Of a stretch of 64,000 bases of DNA, positions 53,180 through 61,756 are shown in pieces. Source of the DNA: Pedobacter cryoconitis. GTDB lineage: Bacteria; Bacteroidota; Bacteroidia; Sphingobacteriales; Sphingobacteriaceae. A model generated the notes under the pieces. The model was not told the DNA's origin. It worked only from the letters and a program-made list of their open reading frames with translations, and made no database searches. The DNA lies in NCBI RefSeq assembly GCF_003259615.1, contig NZ_QLLR01000008.1, positions 62,001-126,000 of the forward strand, in the 5' to 3' direction. A program made the position numbers and the translations under genes. How positions within the stretch are numbered: position 1 is the stretch's first letter; every line of letters starts with the position of its first letter.

Positions 53180-53253
53180 GGGTTCAATGTTTTACGTTTT
53201 TATGTTAACCAATAGTTAACGTTAAAAAGATATTTATGGATTAAAAGCGTGGC

Positions 53254-54105
53254 TTAGGAGATGATCTTTTCGATCGGCATCACCACAATTCCTTCAGCAC
53301 CAGCAGCTTTCAGACTGTTGATCTTTTCCCAGAAATCCTGTTCCGCAATAACCGAGTGCACTGCTACCCAATCTTCTTCGAAAAGAGGTACAATCGTCGG
53401 ACTTTTAACTCCCGGCAATAAGCTCACCACTTTTTCAAGATTTGATTTTGCAACATTCAGTACCACATATTTTGTTTCCTTGGCACGTAATACCGAACGG
53501 ATTCTTTGCAGTAATTCAATGACATCTTCATTCAGTTCCATGCCTTTACTGGCAATCAGGACAGCTTCAGATTTCATCACTTCACCGAAAGGTTTCAGAC
53601 CATTACTTTTTAAAGTTCCGCCTGTAGAAACGATGTCGCAGATTGCGTCACTCAATCCAAGGCCGGGGCCGATTTCTACTGATCCTGAAATAGTGCGGAC
53701 TACAGCATTTACATTGTTATCATCCAGATATTTCTGAAGAATTACAGGGTAAGAAGTAGCAATTGCTTTACCTTCCAGTCCGCTCACATCAGTGATGTCG
53801 CTTTCGTTCGGAACAGCAATTTTAAGGGTACATTTTCCAAAACCTAACTTTTGAAGATAGTTAACATCAGCATTTACTTCTGTGATTACATTTTCACCAA
53901 CAATACCCAGATCGGCAATGCCATCCTGAACATATTCCGGAATGTCATCGTCTCTCAGAAATAGAATTTCTAAAGGGAAATTAGTAACTGTTGATATCAG
54001 GGAGCTTTTGTAGTTTTCGAATGATAGACCACAATTTTTAAGAATCTCTACGGATTTTTCGTTTAGCCTTCCAGATTTCTGGATAGCAATTTTAAGTGTT
54101 TTCAA
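53254..54105 (-). CDS. hisG: ATP phosphoribosyltransferase, long form
   Basis: This 283-residue enzyme starts histidine synthesis. The TTG at 54105 is chosen because the family N-terminus (KTLKIAIQKSGRLNEKSVEIL) begins there; a longer in-frame TTG at 54150 would add 15 residues unlike the family. The C-terminal 75 residues, with KVVSLLPGVKSPTIVPLFEEDWVAVHSVI, form the ACT-like regulatory domain of the hexameric long form, which is inhibited by histidine and needs no HisZ. Control by a leader peptide upstream is also likely. Confidence 0.94.
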   Translation of the reverse strand: MKTLKIAIQKSGRLNEKSVEILKNCGLSFENYKSSLISTVTNFPLEILFLRDDDIPEYVQDGIADLGIVGENVITEVNADVNYLQKLGFGKCTLKIAVPNESDITDVSGLEGKAIATSYPVILQKYLDDNNVNAVVRTISGSVEIGPGLGLSDAICDIVSTGGTLKSNGLKPFGEVMKSEAVLIASKGMELNEDVIELLQRIRSVLRAKETKYVVLNVAKSNLEKVVSLLPGVKSPTIVPLFEEDWVAVHSVIAEQDFWEKINSLKAAGAEGIVVMPIEKIIS

Positions 54106-54150
54106 TTGATTGAAATTATTGAATGAAACAGGAAAATAATTCGGAAACAA

Positions 54151-54223
54151 GTTTTGAAGTACAAAACATTACATATCTATCGCCATAACTGGCGATGGTA
54201 CAAATGTGAGTGATGGTTCAAAA
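54151..54223 (-). promoter_or_regulatory. Candidate attenuator region of the his operon
   Basis: Between the leader codons and hisG the RNA can form competing stems. One is ATCGCC with GGCGAT around the end of the leader ORF (54178-54195). A second is GTTTTG with CAAAAC (54162-54167 with 54151-54156), followed by TTGTTT. A third pairs TTTTGAA in leader codons 4-6 (54217-54223) with TTCAAAA (54152-54158), excluding the second. Such exclusive pairings are what an attenuator needs, but the terminator stem is weak. Confidence 0.45.
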
Positions 54224-54233
54224 TATTGTTCAT
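54177..54233 (-). CDS. hisL: Histidine operon leader peptide
   Basis: An 18-codon frame, ATG at 54233 and TAG at 54177, reads MNNILNHHSHLYHRQLWR. Four His codons (7, 8, 10 and 13) in a seven-codon span are far more than expected by chance, and the frame lies between a strong promoter and hisG. As in enteric his leaders, stalling at these codons when charged tRNA-His is scarce would change RNA folding downstream. The gene is too short for standard gene finders. The name hisL is by function; I cannot show homology to the enteric leader. Confidence 0.78.
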   Translation of the reverse strand: MNNILNHHSHLYHRQLWR

Positions 54234-54276
54234 AATTTATGTCTCTATTCAATAATGCGTTGCACACTGAGTAGCA

Positions 54277-54308
54277 CAAATATATAGATAGAATTGACAA
54301 ATCAAAAA
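54277..54308 (-). promoter_or_regulatory. Promoter of the his operon
   Basis: On the minus strand TTTTTG (54308-54303), an 18-bp spacer and TATATTTG (54284-54277) match the Bacteroidota -33/-7 pattern well. The start of transcription would be near 54270, some 37 nt before the leader ATG and 165 nt before hisG. Confidence 0.65.
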
Positions 54309-54383
54309 TATATGGCATTTTATTTGATCGACATGGGTATACAGCATAAAAACAAAGCTGAATTTAATTAAAGAACGCTCATT

Positions 54384-55961
54384 TTGAAAAAAGCAGTAAC
54401 CCTTATTTTACCCCTTTGCATCTTCTTATCGTCCTGCAACTGGTTTAAAACTACGCCAGAGGTCGGTGTCATCTTATCAGAACATTTTAAGAATAAACTT
54501 TATAAAGATTTTGATACCGCGGCTTATCATGTAGTTTTTAACCGTCACCTTGATTCTTTACAGTCTAAATTAAGTAATCCTAAAGTAATTAGTAATTTTT
54601 ATGCGAATGATGAGCGTAAAAATCTGCTGGTTACCCGTTTTTTTATTAATGGGGAATTAGATACCCTGAAAAATTACCTGGAAAATAGTAAAGCGCATGG
54701 ATTTAATCCTGAAATATTTAAATATAAAGACCTGGACCAGGCTTTAGCCGCTTTAACTGCCAATAATTTTAAAACTATCAGTGAATTATATCCTGTACTG
54801 GCTGATCTGGAGTTGTTTACCGCTTCCTCTTTGCTGAAGTATGATACTTTTATTGGGTATGGCAGTGTCAATCCGAAAAAAGTATTAAACAGGTATTATG
54901 TCACGACCAGCAGACCAGACAGCGCGGTAATGAATCAGGTTTTAGAGACAAAAAGTCTGGCTAAACTATTAAAAGATATTCAGCCTGCCGGTGAAAACTA
55001 TAAAGTATTACAAGCAGCGCTGGCCAGCCTTGAAAAAGATCCTTCCCGTAATGCAGTAGCTATTAAAGCGATTGAAGTGAATATGGAAAGAGCCAGGTGG
55101 AAAATTCCCGGATTAAGCTCAGAATATGTAGAAGTTAATATTCCTGATTTTTCCCTGACCTGGTTTAAAGAGAAGGATACAGTAACCCATATGAAGGTTT
55201 GTGTAGGTGCCAGACGCGAAAAAGCTTTTGAAGAGAAGCAGAAAATCTATGCAAAAACCCATTCATTGGATGATAAACCAAAAAATCACCAGACACCAAT
55301 TTTGTTAAGTAAGTTTAGTGCGATTGAGGTGAACCCTGTCTGGAATATCCCGGTGAGCATTGCCAAGAACGAAATTTATAACCAGGCCAGAAGAGATCCA
55401 TATTATTTATCAAATAATAACATGAAGGTCTATTACAAAGGTAAACTGGTTAATGATACGGATACTATTCAATGGGAAAAGTACTCCAGAGAGAACCTGC
55501 CATTCCAATTTAAACAAGGCTCGGGGTCAGGAAATGCACTGGGTAAGTTCAAATTTATGTTTGATAATGGTGCAAGTATCTATTTGCATGATACTAATAA
55601 TAAATCGGCATTTAACTCAACCAGCCGCGCAATCAGCCATGGTTGTGTGCGGGTAGAAAGACCTTTGGAGTTTGCACAGAAAATGGTACATAATAATGCA
55701 GAATATGATCAGTTAAGAATGGAAGTCAACTTACCGCCTGTAGATACTACGAAAATGGGCATTTACAGAAAAAAGCTGGCGAAAAAAGCAGATACCCTGA
55801 ATGTATTTCAATTGAAACCGAAATGGTTTGGCACCAGGAAAAATATCTCTGTGTTTATCAATTATAAAACTGCCTGGGCCGAAAATGGAAAAATTGAATA
55901 TCGCAATGATGTTTATGGCCTGGATGACGCATTGTATGCTGCAATGAAAAAATACCTGTAA
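54384..55961 (+). CDS. L,D-transpeptidase lipoprotein (YcbB-like)
   Basis: This 525-residue protein cross-links or modifies peptidoglycan in the periplasm. The N-terminus MKKAVTLILPLCIFLSSC is a lipoprotein signal with Cys18. The YkuD catalytic domain lies at about 247-440, with His402 and the active motif SHGCVR (Cys421). The long region before it matches the YcbB scaffold, and a 100-residue tail follows. The start codon is TTG at 54384, since the signal peptide begins exactly there and no ATG is in frame nearby. It is divergent from the his operon. Confidence 0.9.
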   Translation: MKKAVTLILPLCIFLSSCNWFKTTPEVGVILSEHFKNKLYKDFDTAAYHVVFNRHLDSLQSKLSNPKVISNFYANDERKNLLVTRFFINGELDTLKNYLENSKAHGFNPEIFKYKDLDQALAALTANNFKTISELYPVLADLELFTASSLLKYDTFIGYGSVNPKKVLNRYYVTTSRPDSAVMNQVLETKSLAKLLKDIQPAGENYKVLQAALASLEKDPSRNAVAIKAIEVNMERARWKIPGLSSEYVEVNIPDFSLTWFKEKDTVTHMKVCVGARREKAFEEKQKIYAKTHSLDDKPKNHQTPILLSKFSAIEVNPVWNIPVSIAKNEIYNQARRDPYYLSNNNMKVYYKGKLVNDTDTIQWEKYSRENLPFQFKQGSGSGNALGKFKFMFDNGASIYLHDTNNKSAFNSTSRAISHGCVRVERPLEFAQKMVHNNAEYDQLRMEVNLPPVDTTKMGIYRKKLAKKADTLNVFQLKPKWFGTRKNISVFINYKTAWAENGKIEYRNDVYGLDDALYAAMKKYL

Positions 55962-55980
55962 AATTTACTGAGGAATACTT

Positions 55981-56007
55981 TACGGCCTGCTTTTATAGCG
56001 GGCCGTA
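55981..56007 (+). terminator. Weak hairpin after the L,D-transpeptidase gene
   Basis: A GC-rich 10-pair stem with one G-T pair (TACGGCCTGC with GCGGGCCGTA) and a seven-base loop lies 20 bp after the stop codon, but no T tract follows. The rest of this 204-bp gap holds only the candidate -7 box at 56151. Confidence 0.5.
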
Positions 56008-56150
56008 TATCTGTATAGTAGACTCGTAACCTGGTCAATACCTGTTCATCTATTAGTTCTCCTTTAGGAAAAAGAGCTTTTTTTTGTGCCGGTTCAAATT
56101 CTATTCTTTGGAAATTTCTGTTTTTTACCGAATGATTGTAATTAAATTTA

Positions 56151-56158
56151 TACCTTTG
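56151..56158 (+). promoter_or_regulatory. Candidate -7 box (TACCTTTG) for the BatA operon
   Basis: A full TAnnTTTG match ends 7 nt before the ATG at 56166. A TTG at 56136 gives a spacer of only 12 bp. If real, it drives the long gene string to the window end. Confidence 0.42.
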
Positions 56159-56165
56159 GTTTTTA

Positions 56166-58193
56166 ATGAATTTCCTCTACCCAGGTTTTCTTTTTTCACT
56201 GCTGGCGGTAGCTATACCTATCCTTATTCATTTATTTAATTTCCGGAAATTTAAAAAGGTATATTTTAGCAATGTGTCTTTCTTAAAGGCTGTTACAGTA
56301 CAGCATTCTTCCCGCGAAAAACTCCGTAACTTATTGATCCTGGCTTGCCGGGTACTTGCAATCATCTTTTTGGTGCTCGCTTTTGCACGCCCATATTGGT
56401 CATCAGGATCAGCAGGTAGCCCTGAAAATGGAAATCTTGTAAATATTTATATTGATAATTCTTACAGCATGGAGGCGGTCAATAAAGAAGGATCTTTATT
56501 AGACCAGGCGAAGCGGAAAGCAAAGACCATTGCTAAACAATTCCAGCTTAATGATAAGTTTCAGCTAACCACCAATGATTTTGAAGGCAGGCATCAGCGC
56601 CTGGTTAATGCAGAAGAATTGGCAAACCTGGTTGATGAAGTTAAAGTTTCTCCGGTAGAACGTAATTTGCAACAGGTTATTAACAGGCAAAACGCTGCAG
56701 ACGCAGGGAAAAGAAATCAATATAACTATGTGATTTCTGATTTTCAGCAACAGTTCGTTGGAAAATCAGCCATTCACACAGAAAAAAATAATTCGCTCAA
56801 CCTCGTCAGGTTAAATGCAAATACCATCCCTAATGTGGCTGTAGATAGTATCTGGTCTTTTTCACCCGCACATAAACCTGGTGATCAGGAGAAATTTGTT
56901 GTGCAGCTGCGAAATTATTCAGCTGAAGCCAGTACTGGAATTCCCTTAAAACTGACCATTAACAATCAGCAAAAAGCATTGGCTACTTTAAATATTCCAG
57001 CAGGAAAAGCAGTGCGCGATACTTTAAGCTTTAGTGGTTTATCCGCCGGGTGGCAAAAAGGAATGGTCAGCATTAAAGATTTTCCAGTCACTTTTGATGA
57101 CAACCTTGCTTTCACTTTTAAAGTCAGTACTGAATTAAAAGTTTTACAGATTACCGGAGAGAATTCTGGCAAATATATCAATGCACTGTTCGGTGCAGAT
57201 CCTTATTTTAAGCTCAGCACCATGCCTGAATCGGCCATAGTTTATGCTGGTTTTCATCCCTATAACCTGATTATAATTGCTGGTTTAAAAGCGCCTTCAA
57301 GTGGTTTGGCTCAGGAACTCAAAACTTATATGAAAAATGGGGGTACTGTCGTTATTTTTCCGGATCTGGAAGCTGGTGCGGCTGTTTACGCTTCCTTTTT
57401 ACAGGCTTTAGCCATTCCACAAACCGTTTCTTTAAGTAAGGATACAGTTACTGTAAATACAATTGCTCTTAAAAACAAGGTATTTAACGATGTATTTGAA
57501 GAGATACCTGCAAAATTAGACCTGCCGAAAGTAAATCAGCGTTTTATCTATTCAGGAAATAGCAACAGCGGCAGGGAAGATTTAATGGGACTGCCCTTGA
57601 ATCAGCCATTTTTCAGCAAATACCGCTCGGGATCAGGGCAATTGTATTTATGTGCCACTTCTTTAGCCACCAAGGACAGTAATTTACCTCAGCACCCGGT
57701 ATTTGTACCCTTGCTTTATAAAATTGCTTTAACCAGTGTGCAGGAGCAGCCTTTATATTATACGATAGGGAAAAGCAACTACCTGATTTCAGCACCTATT
57801 GCCTTAAATCCCAATCAATCACTGCGTTTAATTTCTGGAAAACAGGAAGTTATACCGGAAGTAAGACAAGCACCCGGTCAGACTTTATTGTATGTTGCTG
57901 ATCAGATTAAAACACCTGGGATTTATGAATTGTATAAAACTGATGCACTGCTCAGTACTTACGCATTTAACCAAAGCCGTGCAGAATCAGATCTGCATTA
58001 TGCTGATGATAAAGCTCTTCATGCAGTTTTTGGGTCTGAAAAAGTAAATATGACGAAACCTGGGGATGATTCGTCATGGAAGGCTGTGGAAAATAACCAC
58101 ACAGAGTTATGGAAACTTTGCCTAGTTTTGTGTGCTGTTTTTTTAGCCGTTGAAGCCCTATTGATTCGATTTTTTAACAAATTAAAAATATAA
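56166..58193 (+). CDS. BatA-domain / VWA-like membrane protein
   Basis: This 675-residue protein starts with the BatA N-terminal module: MNFLYPGFLFSLLAVAIPILIHLFNFRKFKKVYFSNVSFL, then a second membrane helix (55-75) and a VWA-like domain with the metal-site pattern DNSYS (Asp97, Ser99, Ser101). A periplasmic or cytoplasmic middle part with a DUF4159-like glutamine-amidotransferase-type fold is possible around 320-420, and a final helix lies near 650-668. The module is known from Bacteroides aerotolerance genes, but this large form is a separate group. The function is unknown. It is 6 bp before the dihydroorotase-like gene. Confidence 0.85.
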   Translation: MNFLYPGFLFSLLAVAIPILIHLFNFRKFKKVYFSNVSFLKAVTVQHSSREKLRNLLILACRVLAIIFLVLAFARPYWSSGSAGSPENGNLVNIYIDNSYSMEAVNKEGSLLDQAKRKAKTIAKQFQLNDKFQLTTNDFEGRHQRLVNAEELANLVDEVKVSPVERNLQQVINRQNAADAGKRNQYNYVISDFQQQFVGKSAIHTEKNNSLNLVRLNANTIPNVAVDSIWSFSPAHKPGDQEKFVVQLRNYSAEASTGIPLKLTINNQQKALATLNIPAGKAVRDTLSFSGLSAGWQKGMVSIKDFPVTFDDNLAFTFKVSTELKVLQITGENSGKYINALFGADPYFKLSTMPESAIVYAGFHPYNLIIIAGLKAPSSGLAQELKTYMKNGGTVVIFPDLEAGAAVYASFLQALAIPQTVSLSKDTVTVNTIALKNKVFNDVFEEIPAKLDLPKVNQRFIYSGNSNSGREDLMGLPLNQPFFSKYRSGSGQLYLCATSLATKDSNLPQHPVFVPLLYKIALTSVQEQPLYYTIGKSNYLISAPIALNPNQSLRLISGKQEVIPEVRQAPGQTLLYVADQIKTPGIYELYKTDALLSTYAFNQSRAESDLHYADDKALHAVFGSEKVNMTKPGDDSSWKAVENNHTELWKLCLVLCAVFLAVEALLIRFFNKLKI

Positions 58194-58199
58194 AAAGAC

Positions 58200-59462
58200 A
58201 TGAACCTTCTCCTCACAGGCGTAACCGTTACCGATCCGAATAGTAAGCATAATCAGAAAATCTGTGATGTTCGTGTGGTACAGGGAAAAATCGCTGAGAT
58301 AGAGCGTACTTTGAAGCCATTCGAAAATGAGCAGGTGATCAATGGTCAGGGTGCTTTTCTGGCACCAGGATTTTTTGACCTGAACTGTTCTATTGGAGAT
58401 CCTGGTTTTGAAACTAAAGAAGATATTAAAACAGCAACCGCTGCGGCACAGGCAGGAGGATTTACTGGTCTTGCCGTTTTACCGCATACCAAACCTGTGG
58501 TGCACTCGAAAGGGGAAGTAGAATATATTATCAATAAAGCTAAAAATAACCTGGTCGATGTTTATCCGCTGGGCGCAATCAGCCATGATCTGGAAGGAAA
58601 AGAACTGGCTGAACTTTTTGATATGAAAAATGCAGGTGCAGTCGCTTTTACGGATGGCAATAAACCAATCACAGATGATGGTTTTATGAGCCGTGCATTG
58701 CAATACTGCAAAGGAATTGACGGCTTACTGATCGTATATCCTGAAAATAAAGCCATCGCTGGTAAATCGCAGGTGAATGAAAGTAAAACCAGTGTATTGT
58801 TAGGGATGAAAGGTGCCCCTGCGCTGGCAGAAGAAATGCACATTTCAAGAGATATTTTCCTGGCTACCTATCACCAGGCACCAGTACATATCACCAGTAT
58901 TTCTACTGCAGGATCAGTTGCACTGATTAAAAAAGCAAAAAAAGATGGTTTACAGATCTCCTGTGATGTTGCTGCACATCATTTAGTTTTCACAGAAGAA
59001 CTTTTGAACGACTTCGACAGCAATTATAAAATTAAACCACCATTACGTGGTAAAACAGATATTAAAGCTTTACTGGCGGGGTTAAAGGATGGAACTATTG
59101 ATGCCATTTCTTCACAACACCGTCCGCATGAACCAGAATTTAAGGATGTGGAGTTTGAGATTGCGGCTTACGGAATCACAGCTTTGCAAACGGTATTGCC
59201 TTTATTGGTGAAAGCCGGGCTGGATGCTGCGCAGATTGTAGAGAAGCTTTCCATTAACCCGCGTAAATTACTTAAACTACATGTTCCTGTAATTGCTGCT
59301 GGTGAAACTGCGAATTTTGTCGTATTCAACCCGGCAGAAAAATGGGAATACAATAGCACTACTAACTTCTCGAAGTCGAGAAACACCCCTTTATTAAATA
59401 GTACCCTGACCGGGAAAGTTCAACTCGTTTATAACAACAATCAATTTCAAGTATATGGATAG
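58200..59462 (+). CDS. Degenerate, probably non-catalytic dihydroorotase homologue
   Basis: This 420-residue protein has the full amidohydrolase layout (opening TDPNSKHNQKICDVRVVQGKI, APGFFDLNCSIGDPGF, DAISSQHRPHEPEF) but not the metal ligands. The HxH pair is Asn62 and Ser64, the carboxylated Lys is Val148, the following His is lost in VYPENK, the His of the HILHIS motif is Ser233 and the catalytic Asp is Gln306. Such PyrC-like chains are known as inactive partners of aspartate transcarbamoylase in pseudomonads. No pyrB is in this window. The catalytic copy is at 20141. It overlaps the next gene by 8 bp. Confidence 0.85.
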   Translation: MNLLLTGVTVTDPNSKHNQKICDVRVVQGKIAEIERTLKPFENEQVINGQGAFLAPGFFDLNCSIGDPGFETKEDIKTATAAAQAGGFTGLAVLPHTKPVVHSKGEVEYIINKAKNNLVDVYPLGAISHDLEGKELAELFDMKNAGAVAFTDGNKPITDDGFMSRALQYCKGIDGLLIVYPENKAIAGKSQVNESKTSVLLGMKGAPALAEEMHISRDIFLATYHQAPVHITSISTAGSVALIKKAKKDGLQISCDVAAHHLVFTEELLNDFDSNYKIKPPLRGKTDIKALLAGLKDGTIDAISSQHRPHEPEFKDVEFEIAAYGITALQTVLPLLVKAGLDAAQIVEKLSINPRKLLKLHVPVIAAGETANFVVFNPAEKWEYNSTTNFSKSRNTPLLNSTLTGKVQLVYNNNQFQVYG

Positions 59463-60129
59463 TAAAGTACAGAGCGCTCTTGTAGCCTCATTAGATAAAT
59501 TTGCAGCACTTTCAGGTAATGATTCTTTAACATTACAACAGGATTTACTGGATGTTTTCAATAAGGACCTGGGCTTTTTAGAGAAGGTAGAAGAATTTGA
59601 TGGCGTATTTGATGAATACCCGGCTTTTGATGAGCTGAGAGAAGTTTATTTTGATTTATTAATGATCAACTTCTTTGCGAGCGATATTAAGAAACTGGAA
59701 GAAGATTACCTGGATACTGATGAGTGGGCAGATATTGAAGAAGATACCATTGACCGTGGAACTGAGTTATTAAACTTATTGTTATACATCAATGAGTGTC
59801 ATGACGAGCAGATCAAACCTGAACTGGGAGATTTCTTAAGAGAATTCTTATTGGTAGAGGAAGATGAGTTCCAGGATGAATTCCATATCTATGAAGATTT
59901 GATCAGCAATCAGCAATTAGCGGAAAGCAGCATTGAAGATATTATCAGCCACAAAGGAATGATTGAGCTTGGAGAAGAAATGGAAGAACTGTTTGTTCCT
60001 TTCATGAGTTTCTTCAACCAGCCAAAAGCGAATGAGCAGGCGTTTAAAGATTTAGAACAGTTCAGTGCAAATAAAGAATTTGATACTGCTGTATATACTT
60101 TGATTGCTGTTTTTAACGAAAAAAACTAA
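59455..60129 (+). CDS. Acidic protein of unknown function
   Basis: This 224-residue protein is strongly acidic and helical, rich in Asp and Glu, without signal peptide or membrane segment. It overlaps the dihydroorotase-like gene by 8 bp and precedes the DUF4199 gene by 8 bp, so it is part of the operon. I recognise no family motif. Codon use resembles its neighbours, so there is no sign of recent transfer. Confidence 0.8.
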   Translation: MDSKVQSALVASLDKFAALSGNDSLTLQQDLLDVFNKDLGFLEKVEEFDGVFDEYPAFDELREVYFDLLMINFFASDIKKLEEDYLDTDEWADIEEDTIDRGTELLNLLLYINECHDEQIKPELGDFLREFLLVEEDEFQDEFHIYEDLISNQQLAESSIEDIISHKGMIELGEEMEELFVPFMSFFNQPKANEQAFKDLEQFSANKEFDTAVYTLIAVFNEKN

Positions 60130-60137
60130 GCTGTTTT

Positions 60138-60677
60138 ATGGAACAACAATTAAGAGAAATAGAGCATAAACCGAATAAAATTGCTTTTCAGGCGGCCATT
60201 GTCTTTTCGCTTTATACATTAGCGCTGGTATTTATATTCAAATTATTGAATATTGATACGCAGGATGAACATATCAGTGTACCTACACGGATTATCAGTA
60301 TGATCTGCAGCTACGTGCCTTATATACTGGCAATTTTGTATGCACAGACCCGGTACAGAACTGAACTTGGTGGTTATATGAGTTTCGGCAAGGCATTTTC
60401 TGCCGGATTTAAAGTTGCAGCCTATTCGGGTTTATTTATTGCTTTGTTGTTCGTCTTATATTATAAAGTATTGGATACTTCAGCTTTAGATCATTCTGTA
60501 GAAGCAGCCCTTGAAAAGGCTGGTGACGACCCGAAAGCAGTGAAAGGTGTAGAAATGATGAAACCTTATCTGGCTATATTTATAGGATTTGGAGCTGCAA
60601 TTACTTATACTCTTTTTGGCCTGGTATTAAGCCTTATTGGTGCTGCGGTATTGAAAAAAGAGAACCCTGCTGTTTAG
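60138..60677 (+). CDS. DUF4199-family membrane protein
   Basis: This 179-residue protein has four membrane segments (about 18-36, 52-68, 87-106 and 143-170) with the DUF4199 pattern of GGYMSFGKAFSAGFKVAAYSGLF between helices two and three. The family is common in Bacteroidota and of unknown function. It is the fourth gene of the BatA operon and is followed by a 123-bp gap before the first glycosyltransferase. Confidence 0.82.
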   Translation: MEQQLREIEHKPNKIAFQAAIVFSLYTLALVFIFKLLNIDTQDEHISVPTRIISMICSYVPYILAILYAQTRYRTELGGYMSFGKAFSAGFKVAAYSGLFIALLFVLYYKVLDTSALDHSVEAALEKAGDDPKAVKGVEMMKPYLAIFIGFGAAITYTLFGLVLSLIGAAVLKKENPAV

Positions 60678-60800
60678 TAGATTGTAATCACAATCTCCTG
60701 GCTGATCATCGCCCGAAACAGAAGATAAATACCAAACGTGCAGGTTTTATCATTTTAATTGATAAAATTTGCACGTTATTTTTACTTGAATTTATACTGC

Positions 60801-61754
60801 ATGGACATTTCTGTTGTCATTCCCCTGTTTAACGAAGACGAATCATTGCCCGAACTGACTTCCTGGATCGCCAGGGTAATGTCTGACAATAATTTTTCTT
60901 ACGAAATCCTTTTTGTTGATGATGGCAGTACGGATACCTCATGGCAAGTAATTGAGGAATTGAAAAAGACTTATCCGGCTGTAAAAGCCATTAAGTTCAG
61001 ACGTAATTATGGGAAATCTGCCGCACTGAATGTTGCTTTTGAAGCTTCACAGGGCGATGTGATCATTACCATGGATGCAGATTTGCAGGATAGTCCGGAC
61101 GAGATTCCTGAACTATACCGCAGATTAAGGGAAGAGAAATTCGATATTATCTCCGGATGGAAAAAGAAACGTTACGACCCGATTACCAAAACTATTCCTA
61201 CTAAGTTATTCAATGCTGCAACCCGTAAAATGTCTGGCATACAGCTGAATGATTTCAACTGTGGCTTAAAGGCATACCGTTCTGATGTAGTGAAAACAAT
61301 AGAAGTTTACGGTGAAATGCACCGTTATATTCCTGTAATTGCTAAATGGGCAGGATTTAAAAATATTGGAGAGCAGGTTGTAGAACACCGTGCACGTAAA
61401 TACGGGGTAACCAAATTTGGTTTCAGCCGTTTTATCAATGGTTTCCTGGATTTGCTGTCTATCTTTTTTGTTGGAAAATTCGGTAAAAGACCGATGCACT
61501 TTTTTGGTTCGCTGGGTGTATTGAGCTTTATGGTCGGTACAATTATGGCCTTATGGATTATCGGTGAAAAATTATATCACATTTCAATGAACCTGCCAAT
61601 CAAAAGAGAAGTTACAGATCAACCAGGATTTTATATTGCATTAGTAGCCATTATTGTAGGTTCGCAACTCTTCCTTACTGGATTTGTAGCGGAGCTGGTT
61701 ACCCGAAATGCACCTGAACGCAATGACTATCTGATAGAAAAAGAAATACTTTAA
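60801..61754 (+). CDS. GT2 glycosyltransferase with C-terminal membrane helices (DPM1/GtrB-like)
   Basis: This 317-residue protein has the GT-A fold motifs SVVIPLFNEDESLPEL, FVDDGSTDTSW and the metal motif MDADLQDSP, then two membrane helices near 230-260 and 275-300. This is the layout of polyprenyl-phosphate sugar transferases (GtrB, ArnC or DPM1-like), which make undecaprenyl-linked sugars. The ATG at 60801 begins the family N-terminus. The sugar cannot be told from sequence. The second glycosyltransferase follows after 2 bp. Confidence 0.9.
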   Translation: MDISVVIPLFNEDESLPELTSWIARVMSDNNFSYEILFVDDGSTDTSWQVIEELKKTYPAVKAIKFRRNYGKSAALNVAFEASQGDVIITMDADLQDSPDEIPELYRRLREEKFDIISGWKKKRYDPITKTIPTKLFNAATRKMSGIQLNDFNCGLKAYRSDVVKTIEVYGEMHRYIPVIAKWAGFKNIGEQVVEHRARKYGVTKFGFSRFINGFLDLLSIFFVGKFGKRPMHFFGSLGVLSFMVGTIMALWIIGEKLYHISMNLPIKREVTDQPGFYIALVAIIVGSQLFLTGFVAELVTRNAPERNDYLIEKEIL

Positions 61755-61756
61755 GC

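Noticed and set aside
54106..54383. T-box element for the his operon
   Set aside because: No T-box bulge sequence or specifier stem is visible; a leader peptide explains the region better.
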